Origin: JBBEAM01 sp942491105
GTDB taxonomy: Bacteria > Pseudomonadota > Alphaproteobacteria > Kiloniellales > DSM-21159
Length of the DNA: 64,000 nt
Assembly: GCA_942491105.1 (NCBI GenBank)
Contig: CALNZX010000005.1
Location: 124,001-188,000, forward strand
Direction: 5' to 3'
Each line of letters starts with the position of its first letter. Position 1 is the stretch's first letter. Both the position numbers and the translations under genes were made by a program. The notes below the pieces were generated by a model that did not search any database, was not told where the DNA came from, and saw only the letters and a list, made by a program, of their open reading frames with translations. Positions 6,790-14,098 of this stretch are shown one piece after another.

Positions 6790-8106
6790 TCAAGGGAAAA
6801 TGATCGTCTGGAACCAGGTCACGATGCCTGGGAAAATCATGATGAGGGCGAGCACGATGGCGTCGCAGGCCAGGAAGGGCATGCAGGACAGGTAGATGTC
6901 CTTCATCGTCATGTCCGCTGGCGCGACGCCTTTCATGACGAACAGCAGCAATCCGAAAGGCGGCGTCGTCAGAGCCATCTGCAGGTTGATCAGCATCAGG
7001 ATGCCGAACCAGATCAGGTCGAAACCCAGGGCCTGCATCACCGGCAGCAGGATCGGCAGCGTGATCAGCATGATCGCGATCTGCTCCATGAAGGTGCCGA
7101 GGAACAGCACCGCCAGCATGCAGAAGCCGACGATCACCAGGGGCTCGACAGGCAGTTCGATCACCCAGCCGAGCAGACCGCGGGTCGCGCCGGAGAACGC
7201 CAGGATCTGGCTAAAGCCGATGGCGCCGACCAGGATGGCCATCATCATGCCGGTGATCTTCAGGGTGCCGATCAAGGACTCCCGCACGACCTCCCAATTC
7301 AGGGCGCGGTAGGCGGCGACGACGACGAAGGTTCCGAGGCAGCCGAGCGCAGCGGACTCCGTCGGCGTGGCGATACCGAGCACGATCAGTCCCGTGACCA
7401 GGAAGATGATCAGGCCAAGCGGCAGCAGATACTTGACCACCGCGTGCAGCCGCTCGGACAGCGGCACCCGCTCCACCGGATAGGAGGGGGTCAGGTCCGG
7501 CTGCAGCTTGCAGCGCAGGATGATATAGCCGAGATACAGGCTCGCCATCATGACGCCGGGCAGCATGGCGCCGATCAGGATCTTGCTGATCGAGAGACCG
7601 CCGAGAGAGGCCAGGATCACACCCAGCGCGCTGGGCGGAATCATCATGGCGAGGCCGCCGCTGGCGAGGATCGGCCCCACCGACATGGCCCGCTTGTAGC
7701 CGCGCCGCTCCATTTCCGGCAGCAGCATGGTGCCGAGCATGGCGGTGTTGGCCATGGTCGATCCGCTCAGGCTGGAGAACACCGTGCCGGTGCAGATCGT
7801 CAGAACCGAGAGGCGGCCCGGTACGCGGCCCAGCAGCTTCTCCATCACGTCCAGGGCCTTGAAGGCCACCTTGGAGTGCCACAGCAATTCGCCCATCAGA
7901 ACGAAGAGGGGAATCGGGGCGAGGGTGAAGGAACTGACCGAGCTGAACATCGTCAGGGCGAGCTGCTCGAAGGCCTTGCCGCCGCCTTGCAGCAGGAAAA
8001 TGCCGACGATGTTGACCAGGACGAAGGAGAAGGCGACCGGCATGCCGATGGCCATCAAGAAGGTCACCCCGCCGAAGATGTAGAGAAGCGGTTCCCACCA
8101 TTCCAT
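6790..8106 (-). CDS. dctM: TRAP transporter large permease, DctM subunit
   Basis: 438 residues with about 12 hydrophobic segments. It is the ion-coupled large membrane subunit of a tripartite ATP-independent periplasmic importer. The DctM signature is visible around residues 110-135 (SLSGSTMANTAML, LLPEMERRGY), with a second GIATPTESAALG motif near the middle. Its start overlaps the dctQ stop by one base (TGATG), indicating translational coupling. Together with dctQ and dctP it forms a complete TRAP system for an organic acid, probably the substrate of the neighbouring CoA-ester pathway. Confidence 0.93.
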   Translation of the reverse strand: MEWWEPLLYIFGGVTFLMAIGMPVAFSFVLVNIVGIFLLQGGGKAFEQLALTMFSSVSSFTLAPIPLFVLMGELLWHSKVAFKALDVMEKLLGRVPGRLSVLTICTGTVFSSLSGSTMANTAMLGTMLLPEMERRGYKRAMSVGPILASGGLAMMIPPSALGVILASLGGLSISKILIGAMLPGVMMASLYLGYIILRCKLQPDLTPSYPVERVPLSERLHAVVKYLLPLGLIIFLVTGLIVLGIATPTESAALGCLGTFVVVAAYRALNWEVVRESLIGTLKITGMMMAILVGAIGFSQILAFSGATRGLLGWVIELPVEPLVIVGFCMLAVLFLGTFMEQIAIMLITLPILLPVMQALGFDLIWFGILMLINLQMALTTPPFGLLLFVMKGVAPADMTMKDIYLSCMPFLACDAIVLALIMIFPGIVTWFQTIIFP

Positions 8107-8609
8107 CAGACAGGCTCCCGCAGGGCGCGAATGGCGGCGCGCAAAAATTCTATGAAGGTCAGGCCGAGGCCGAAGGCGACGACAGAAATCAGCAGATACT
8201 TCTCGACCGGATAGATCCCGATCGTCATCACGTCGCGCTCATACTGGCTCAGTGTCGTGAGGATCGCGAAGTAGGCGGCAAGACCGCAGGTGGCCGCGGC
8301 CAAAAGATTGACAGCGATGTTGAGTATATGGCGCAGGCGCCGGTGCAGCGCGTTGAGCACGAGATCGATGCTCACATGTCCGCCGACGCGCACCAGCCAG
8401 GCCATCGACAGGAAGGGAATGGCCATCAGCGCGTATTCCGCGAATTCGATGGCCCAGCCGATAGGGCTGTTCAAAAAGTACCGCCCGACGACGTCTCCGG
8501 CGATAGTCAGCATCACGTAAACGACCAGGAGCGCCGCGATCCACGCGCAGATCAGCTCGATCTTATCGAGCAGCCATGCGAGAGGCTCTAGAATACCGTC
8601 CATCTGCAC
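8106..8609 (-). CDS. dctQ: TRAP transporter small permease, DctQ subunit
   Basis: 167 residues with four predicted membrane helices, the size and topology of DctQ proteins, which link the binding protein to the large permease. The segment DVVGRYFLNSPIGWAIEFAE after the first helix and the basic loop LNALHRRLRHILN are family-like. It follows dctP after an 84-bp gap that holds a strong hairpin with a U-tract (8638-8676), so its expression is probably a fraction of that of dctP. Its stop codon overlaps the dctM start. Confidence 0.9.
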   Translation of the reverse strand: MQMDGILEPLAWLLDKIELICAWIAALLVVYVMLTIAGDVVGRYFLNSPIGWAIEFAEYALMAIPFLSMAWLVRVGGHVSIDLVLNALHRRLRHILNIAVNLLAAATCGLAAYFAILTTLSQYERDVMTIGIYPVEKYLLISVVAFGLGLTFIEFLRAAIRALREPV

Positions 8610-8637
8610 GTAAACTCCGATCTAGAAATGCCTGGCG

Positions 8638-8676
8638 AAAAAACTGGGGCGCCGTCGGCTACGACGACGCCCCAGT
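8638..8676 (-). terminator. Rho-independent terminator or attenuator between dctP and dctQ
   Basis: On the minus strand, arms ACTGGGGCG (8676-8668) and CGCCCCAGT (8651-8643) pair perfectly. An inner stem of CGTCG/CGACG and a four-base loop continue the helix after one A-C mismatch, and six U residues follow (8643-8638). It lies directly after the dctP stop and before dctQ. Partial termination would give an excess of binding protein over permease, as is common in transporter operons. Confidence 0.8.
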
Positions 8677-8693
8677 CTGGTGCGACAAGCGGT

Positions 8694-9689
8694 TTACTTG
8701 TTTTCCGCGAGATCCCGCAGCTTCGGTCCGGCTTCGGGGTGCTCCGCGATGAAAGCGGCCCAAGCGGCCTCGTAAGCGGTTTCGACGTAGCGGTCGCGGT
8801 CTTCGTCGGAGAAGTAGATGAACTCGACGCCGGCTTCCTTCAGCGTCTCGTTGTCCGCTTCGTTCTCGGCGTCCATGTAGCTTTCGGCCCAGGTCTCGAC
8901 TTCGAGAGCGACCTCTTCGAGGACCGCCTGAACGTCGGCGTCGAGGCTGTCCCAGACATCGCCGTTGAACAGGACCGCGGTGTTGACCGTATAGAAGCCG
9001 TGATCGATGGCGTACTTCGTGACTTCCTGCCAGCCGAAGTCGGAAATGCCGCCGTAGGACCAGCCATAGCCGTCAACCACGCCGCGCTCCAGGGCGGTGT
9101 AGATTTCGCCGGGCTTCATCACGACCGGGGTGCCGCCGAGCGCCTTGACCAGCTCGACATAAACCGGGGAAACGCGGAGCTTCAGGCCGCTGAAATCGGG
9201 CGTGGTGACTTCCTTGTTGAGGTACATCCTGAAGGCCTTGCCGACGCCGCCGCCGGTGTTCGCCAGGTAGACGACATTCGCCTTCTCGCGATGAATATCG
9301 CGCATGTAGTCGTAGAAACCGTTGGCGCGCAGCTCGGTCGGCTGCAGCTTCGAATACAGCACGGCGGTCGCTTCAGGGACCTGACCGGTGTAGTAGGACG
9401 TGGCGCCGAGAATGATGTCGACCACGCCGTTGCGCAGACCTTCGAACTGCTCGAAGGTCGGGATGATGTCGCTGTGGCCGAGATAGTCGATCCGGAGCTT
9501 GCCTTCGAGGCGCTCGTTGGCCCGGCGCTGGAATTCCAGCAAGGGCTCAACCCAGTAATAGGCCGCCGGCCAGGGGGAAATCGCCTTGAGGACGCGGGTT
9601 TGCGCCTCAGCGGACGAAACCGTCGCGCTGAGCGCGACGATCGCGGCGCCGAAAAGTAGTGAAAGATTACATAGTCTGCGGGTTACCAT
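8694..9689 (-). CDS. dctP: TRAP transporter periplasmic binding protein, DctP family
   Basis: 331 residues. A Sec signal peptide ends near residue 29 (SLLFGAAIVALSATVSSAEA). The mature part has the DctP fold. The arginine that usually salt-bridges the substrate carboxylate is R172 in GLKLRVSPVYVELVKALGG, followed by the GEIYTALERGVVDG motif. The ATG at 9689 has GGGAGAA seven bases upstream. It delivers an organic acid to DctQM. An IclR-type palindrome lies about 110 bases upstream, and a GntR gene diverges from it, so control may be dual. Confidence 0.93.
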   Translation of the reverse strand: MVTRRLCNLSLLFGAAIVALSATVSSAEAQTRVLKAISPWPAAYYWVEPLLEFQRRANERLEGKLRIDYLGHSDIIPTFEQFEGLRNGVVDIILGATSYYTGQVPEATAVLYSKLQPTELRANGFYDYMRDIHREKANVVYLANTGGGVGKAFRMYLNKEVTTPDFSGLKLRVSPVYVELVKALGGTPVVMKPGEIYTALERGVVDGYGWSYGGISDFGWQEVTKYAIDHGFYTVNTAVLFNGDVWDSLDADVQAVLEEVALEVETWAESYMDAENEADNETLKEAGVEFIYFSDEDRDRYVETAYEAAWAAFIAEHPEAGPKLRDLAENK

Positions 9690-9800
9690 TGGACTTCTCC
9701 CTCTTGTTCATGGGGGTGCGCCACATGGCATTTCCCCAATATACTTGTCGGGAAGATGCTGCGCGTAGCGAACTCGAAGCGTCAAGGCGCGCAAAAAACT

Positions 9801-9817
9801 TTTCCGCTGTGCGGAAA
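9801..9817. promoter_or_regulatory. IclR-type palindrome upstream of dctP
   Basis: Left arm TTTCCGC (9801-9807), spacer TGT, right arm GCGGAAA (9811-9817): a perfect seven-base inverted repeat with the same spacing as the palindrome at 4248-4268. It lies about 60 bases upstream of a possible dctP -10 box. That position would suit activation as well as repression. Confidence 0.62.
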
Positions 9818-9887
9818 TCGGGCACTGGAGAAATTGGGCGCAACTACGCAGCAGAATATTTTTAAGTCACTGTCATTAAACACATAA

Positions 9888-9919
9888 AACTTCAACCAAT
9901 GTGATTAACTTCGACCAAT
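9888..9919. repeat. 13-base direct repeat upstream of gntR-1
   Basis: AACTTCAACCAAT (9888-9900) and AACTTCGACCAAT (9907-9919) differ at one base and start 19 bp apart. They lie about 110 bases before the gntR-1 start in an AT-rich stretch. This is a candidate operator for the adjacent GntR protein, distinct from the TGTATACA sites further right. Confidence 0.45.
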
Positions 9920-10025
9920 CGGCAACCAAAGCTGCCGAGAACCACTATGCATCTCTACAATTATCGGTGATATTGCAGGATTCGCCGGCAGCCAGGACTG
10001 TCCGCGCGCAGAGGATGGAGGCCAC

Positions 10026-10742
10026 GTGAGCGAAGACGATCGCACCCTTGGATTATACCTGGACGCCGCCGCGGCGCCGGCCCCGGCGCAAGCCGATCTG
10101 CGGCAGTTTCTTCGTCAAGCCCTGGCCGAAGGCCGGCATGCTCCGGGCGAGCGTTTGCCTACGGAACGGCAGCTCGCCGAGTGCTTCGACGTGACCCGCG
10201 CGCAGGTGCGCCGCGTTTTGCTGGATTTGGAGCGCGAGGGCCTCATTTATCGCAAGGTCGGCCGGGGAACTTTCGTCTCGGAAAGCGGCAAGCGCGCGCC
10301 CGCCAGGCAGGATGAGTGGCGCGATATCGGGCCCAAGGAGCTGATGGAGGCGCGCATCGCCGTGGAACCGGCGATCATCCGCCTGTTCATCGAGAACGCA
10401 AGCCCGCGCGATGAAGAGCGTGTCCAAGCCTGTATCGAACGTTCCGAAGCGAGTCGCAGCTTCGAGGATTTCGAGCTGTGGGACGACGCCCTGCACACCG
10501 CGATCGTCGCCGGTACGCGCAACCCCTTGATCCTCAAGTGGTACGAACTGATCTCCACGGCCCGCAATCAGGCGCGCTGGTCCGGAATCAAGCGGCGCGT
10601 GTATACGCCGGAGTATCGCGCGCGGATCGAGCGGCAGCACCGCGAGCTGGTCGCGGCGCTGTTCGAGCGTAACGAGGAGCAGGCGGTCGCGGCGGCCTTC
10701 GAACATCTGAAGTTTATCAACAACGGCCTGTTCGGCCGCTAA
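10026..10742 (+). CDS. GntR-family regulator with FCD domain (gntR-1)
   Basis: 238 residues from a GTG start with GGAGG upstream. The N-terminal winged helix domain (about 22-90) contains PGERLPTERQLAECFDVTRA and LEREGLIYRKVGRGTFV. The C-terminal all-helical FCD effector domain (about 105-235) has acidic and histidine residues suited to metal or carboxylate binding (DFELWDDALHTAI, RQHRELVAAL). The layout is FadR-like. It diverges from dctP, so it may regulate the TRAP importer together with the IclR protein; the direct repeat at 9888-9919 is its candidate operator. Confidence 0.85.
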   Translation: MSEDDRTLGLYLDAAAAPAPAQADLRQFLRQALAEGRHAPGERLPTERQLAECFDVTRAQVRRVLLDLEREGLIYRKVGRGTFVSESGKRAPARQDEWRDIGPKELMEARIAVEPAIIRLFIENASPRDEERVQACIERSEASRSFEDFELWDDALHTAIVAGTRNPLILKWYELISTARNQARWSGIKRRVYTPEYRARIERQHRELVAALFERNEEQAVAAAFEHLKFINNGLFGR

Positions 10743-10958
10743 TCCCGGATTTTCATCCTGGGATAGACCCGGCGCGGCGCCGCTGGCTGCTCGCAATAGG
10801 GTAGTAGAACTTCTTGCCTCACCCCAATAGGGAGCTTTTAATCCTCCTGCCAGGCCGTTCCACTGCCCGGGCGGTCTTGCCAGCGGGCGGGGCAAAGCTC
10901 TGGGCTTGGGGCGCGCGGGGCATCGGGGGGGAAGTGTCGTTGCATCCATTCCGCGACT

Positions 10959-10987
10959 CACATACAAAAAACAAAATTGTGTATACT
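10959..10987. promoter_or_regulatory. Tandem TGTATACA-like site A, upstream of gntR-2
   Basis: CACATACA (10959-10966) and TGTATACT (10980-10987) have centres exactly 21 bp apart. The second is a 7/8 match to TGTATACA and contains TATACT, a plausible -10 box for gntR-2, whose ATG is 39 bases further. The same two-word layout recurs at 16381, 16561 and 20918. It is a candidate autoregulatory operator of gntR-2. Confidence 0.6.
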
Positions 10988-11025
10988 TAAGTGGCATGCA
11001 GCCGGCGCAGCGGGTAGAAGGACCT

Positions 11026-11712
11026 ATGAAAACCACCAAGCCAACCACCAGAGCCGACGATCTCAGGCGCACGCTCGAGCAGCAGATTCTCGCTGGCGAT
11101 CTAGCGCCGGGCGCGCGCCTGGACGAGCAGATGCTGGCAGACCGGCATAAGGTCTCGCGCACGCCGGTGCGCGAGGCTTTGCGGCAGCTCGCCTCCTCGG
11201 GGCTGATTGAGATGCGCGCCCGTCACACGCCGGTCGTCGCGACGCTGACGATCTCCAAGCTCATCCAGATGTTCGAAGTCATGGCCGAGCTGGAGGGCCT
11301 CTGCGCGCGTCTCGCCACGCGGCGCATGTCGATGGCCGAGCGCAAGCAGATGCAGGATATTCAAACGCGCCTGGTCGACGCGCTTGAAAAGAACGAGCCG
11401 GCCAAGTTCTACAAAATCAATCGCGAGTTCCATGAATTGATTTATCAGGCCTGCCAGAGCGAGTTCCTCGCCGAGCAGACGAATCAGCTGCGCAATCGGG
11501 TCGGCCCCTATCGCCGCCACGTGACCTACCGTTCCGGCCGCATGGCCGCGACCATCGACGAGCACCAGAGCGTGATCGATGCGATTCTCGCCGGCGACGC
11601 GGAGGCGGCGGGAAAAGCGATGCGCGATCACGTGAACCTGCTCGGCGAGAACCTCACGGACTTCATCGCCACGCTGCCCTCAAGCGTGATGGAAAACCCC
11701 AAGGCCGACTGA
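11026..11712 (+). CDS. GntR-family regulator with FCD domain (gntR-2)
   Basis: 228 residues from the ATG at 11026, which has AAGGA close upstream; earlier in-frame starts would place the operator inside the gene. Winged helix about 10-75: ILAGDLAPGARLDEQMLADR and KVSRTPVREALRQLASSGLI. The FCD domain is about 85-220 with NREFHELIYQAC and DEHQSVIDAIL, typical metal/acid-binding positions. It stands beside the largest gene cluster in the window. Paired TGTATACA-like words occur before gntR-2 itself, tenA, the ABC binding-protein gene and the rightward SDR operon, so it is the best candidate for the local master regulator. Confidence 0.87.
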   Translation: MKTTKPTTRADDLRRTLEQQILAGDLAPGARLDEQMLADRHKVSRTPVREALRQLASSGLIEMRARHTPVVATLTISKLIQMFEVMAELEGLCARLATRRMSMAERKQMQDIQTRLVDALEKNEPAKFYKINREFHELIYQACQSEFLAEQTNQLRNRVGPYRRHVTYRSGRMAATIDEHQSVIDAILAGDAEAAGKAMRDHVNLLGENLTDFIATLPSSVMENPKAD

Positions 11713-11748
11713 ACGCCGCGCCCCGGTCGCTTGCCGGAGCGCAGCGGC

Positions 11749-12516
11749 TTAGCGCGTGATCGTGCCGCCGTCGACCGAGAGCGTTTGTCCGGTCACCATT
11801 CCTGCCCCCTTGGATGCCAGGAAAGCCGCCGCCCCGACCAGGTCATCCGGCTCGATCAAGCGCTTGACGCTCTGCGAATCTAGGATCTGCTCCTCCAGCG
11901 TGGCGACCGTATCGGGCGTCGACATGGAGCGCGTCGCCTCGGTGATGGTGTAGCCCGGCGCCAGGGCGTTGACGGTGATGTTGTCGCCGGCCAGTTCGCG
12001 CGACAGCGCGCCGGTGAGCGCCCAGACCGCGCCCTTCGAGGCGACATAGTGCAGAAACCCAGCTTTCCCCATGAAGATGACATTGCTGGAGATGTTGATG
12101 ATGCTGCCGCCGCCGTTCTGGCGCAGCTGGGGGGTGACCGCGCGGCACATCTGCCACACGCCCTTGACGTTCACGGTCATCATCGCATCCCACTCGTCTT
12201 CGGGGATGTCTTCGAAGCCGCGGATCTGCACGCCGCCGTAGAGTGCGGCGTTGTTCAACAAGACATCGACGCGGCCGAAATGCCGCAGCGCCGCCTCGAC
12301 GGCCGCCTGGGCATCGGCGGCCCGGGTCACGTCGCCGGCGATCCCGACCGCCTCACCGCCGAGATCCTCGATCCGGCGAACGGTCTCCTCGCAGCCCTTG
12401 AGATCCATGCCGACGATCTTCGCGCCGAGCTGGGCGAAGTGCGTGGCAAAGTTCGCGCCGAGGCCGCGCGCGGCTCCAGTGACGATGCAGATGCGATCCT
12501 GCAGCATGGCGGTCAT
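11749..12516 (-). CDS. Short-chain dehydrogenase/reductase, classical
   Basis: 255 residues with a complete classical SDR set: cofactor loop TGAARGLG (13-20), LNNAA (87-91), and the catalytic triad S144, Y157 and K161 in FLHYVASKGAVWAL. It probably oxidises an alcohol or reduces a ketone with NAD(P)H. The ATG at 12516 overlaps the stop of the aldehyde dehydrogenase gene (ATGA), so the two are co-translated. Alcohol and aldehyde dehydrogenases in series suggest conversion of a hydroxymethyl group to a carboxylate (inference). It is the last gene of the leftward unit that starts with tenA. Confidence 0.88.
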   Translation of the reverse strand: MTAMLQDRICIVTGAARGLGANFATHFAQLGAKIVGMDLKGCEETVRRIEDLGGEAVGIAGDVTRAADAQAAVEAALRHFGRVDVLLNNAALYGGVQIRGFEDIPEDEWDAMMTVNVKGVWQMCRAVTPQLRQNGGGSIINISSNVIFMGKAGFLHYVASKGAVWALTGALSRELAGDNITVNALAPGYTITEATRSMSTPDTVATLEEQILDSQSVKRLIEPDDLVGAAAFLASKGAGMVTGQTLSVDGGTITR

Positions 12517-14033
12517 GAGCGTTCCCATATCGATTTGATTTCCGAAAAACTGTCGATCGCCAGGTGGCTCCACTCGCGGCTGCCGCCGCCGCTCGCCTTG
12601 ACGCCTCCGAAAGGCATCGCCGGGTCGAACTGGTTGTAGGCGTTGATCCAGACCACGCCGGAGCGCAGCTGTCCGGCAACCTGCCGTCCGCGCGCGGCAT
12701 CCTCGGTCCACACGCCCGCCGCCAGGCCGAAGGCCGTGCCGTTGGCGATTTCGATGGCTTCCTCATCGCTGTCGAAGGGCAGCGCGACGAGCACCGGGCC
12801 GAAGATCTCTTCCTGCGCGACCCGCGCCTCGGGAGTTACCCCGCTGAGGATCGTCGGCGCCATGAAGGCGCCGCCCTGGAACCCCGGTACGTCCAGTTTA
12901 TCGCCGCCGGCAACGATGACGGCGCCTGCGCGCACGGCATCGTCGACCTCCGTCTTGACGCTGGCCAGATGCGCGGGGGAGATCAGCGCGCCCAGCTCGG
13001 TCGCCGCGTTGAGCGGATCGCCGGCCCGCAGCTTGCGGGCGTGCTCGGCGACGCCGTCGAGCACCTGGTCGAAAACGGAGCTTTCCACGAGCAGCCTCGA
13101 ACCGGCGCTGCAGATTTCGCCCTGGCCGTAGAAAATAGCCGCGGCGGCTTCCCGGCTGGCGGCCTTCAAATCGGCATCGGCGAAGATGATGTTGGCGGAC
13201 TTGCCGCCCAGCTCCAGCTGCATGCGTTTGTTGCTTGCCACGGCGGCGGCGGCCACCGACCGGCCGGTCTCCGTGCTGCCCGTGAAGGTTACGCCGCTGA
13301 CCAGCGGGTGCGTGGACAGCAGGTTTCCAACCACGGCGCCCGATCCGGTCACGACGTTGAGCGTTCCCGGCGGCAGGCCCGCCTCGATCGCCTTATGGGC
13401 AAGCAGCAAGGCGGTCAGCGGAGTTTGCTTGGCCGGCTTCACGACAACCGAATTGCCCATGGCCAAGGCCGGCGCCGCCTTGGCGACGGTCAGAACCAGC
13501 GGCACGTTCCAGGGGACTATGGCCGCGACGACGCCCAGGGGCTCCTTGACGGTATAGGACAGGAAGTCCGAGGAGATATTGATCGTCTCCCCCCGGCACA
13601 TCTGGGTACAGGCGGCGTAGAAACGAATGCCGTCGACGGCCCGCGCGACATCGCCGAGGGATTCCTTGATCGGCTTCCCGGTTTCGAGGGTTTCCAGCTC
13701 GGCGAAGAGCTGGGCGTCGTCCTCGACGAGATTTGCCAGGGTCTCCAGGATCCGGCCCTTGCGCCGCGGCGTGACTGCGCTCCAGGTCGCGCGCTGGAAA
13801 ACCGCGTGCGCCGAATCGATCGCGCGCTTCGCGTCTTCCTCCGCGCCGTGCTGCACCGTGGCGACGACTTCGCCGGTCGCGGGGTAGATCACCTCGCTGA
13901 GCGCCCCGCCGCTAGCAGGAGTCGATTTCCCGTCGATGACCATCCCAATCGGCGCCGCGCTGAGGTAGTCGCGTGTCTTCTGGCTGATCTGGCTGGAATA
14001 GGAGCGGTCTTCGGTGTTCGGCTTCGTGGTCAT
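12513..14033 (-). CDS. Aldehyde dehydrogenase (NAD(P)+)
   Basis: 506 residues, full length for the ALDH superfamily. All key residues are present: N176 in VPWNVPL, general base E274 in LELGGKSAN, and nucleophile C308 in YGQGEICSAGSR. The FGPVL motif of the catalytic domain lies further on. It is closest in style to betaine-aldehyde or 4-aminobutyraldehyde dehydrogenases, but the substrate cannot be read directly. It lies between the amidohydrolase gene and the overlapping SDR gene, all leftward, and probably oxidises the aldehyde made by that SDR. Confidence 0.9.
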   Translation of the reverse strand: MTTKPNTEDRSYSSQISQKTRDYLSAAPIGMVIDGKSTPASGGALSEVIYPATGEVVATVQHGAEEDAKRAIDSAHAVFQRATWSAVTPRRKGRILETLANLVEDDAQLFAELETLETGKPIKESLGDVARAVDGIRFYAACTQMCRGETINISSDFLSYTVKEPLGVVAAIVPWNVPLVLTVAKAAPALAMGNSVVVKPAKQTPLTALLLAHKAIEAGLPPGTLNVVTGSGAVVGNLLSTHPLVSGVTFTGSTETGRSVAAAAVASNKRMQLELGGKSANIIFADADLKAASREAAAAIFYGQGEICSAGSRLLVESSVFDQVLDGVAEHARKLRAGDPLNAATELGALISPAHLASVKTEVDDAVRAGAVIVAGGDKLDVPGFQGGAFMAPTILSGVTPEARVAQEEIFGPVLVALPFDSDEEAIEIANGTAFGLAAGVWTEDAARGRQVAGQLRSGVVWINAYNQFDPAMPFGGVKASGGGSREWSHLAIDSFSEIKSIWERS

Positions 14034-14098
14034 GATCTTGATTTACCCATGCAAGCGATGGCGCGGTCGCGGACGCCCCCGCGGTTTCGGCGCGGTTG

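Larger units (their letters stand above)
9690..10025. promoter_or_regulatory. Divergent intergenic region between dctP and gntR-1
   Basis: 336 bp without a gene. The half near dctP holds the IclR-type palindrome (9801-9817) and a leftward TATATT (9743-9738) that may be the dctP -10 box. The AT-rich half near gntR-1 holds a 13-base direct repeat (9888-9919) followed by an inverted repeat TCGGCA/TGCCGA (9919-9924, 9933-9938). The GTG start at 10026 has GGAGG just upstream. Confidence 0.6.

Noticed and set aside
6757..8214. A 485-codon plus-strand open frame opposite dctM
   Set aside because: Extremely rich in His, Gln and Asp with no domain; dctM on the other strand has full family signatures.
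10743..10765. A hairpin after gntR-1 as terminator
   Set aside because: The arms (ATCCCGG and CCTGGGAT) need a bulge, are short, and lack a U-tract.
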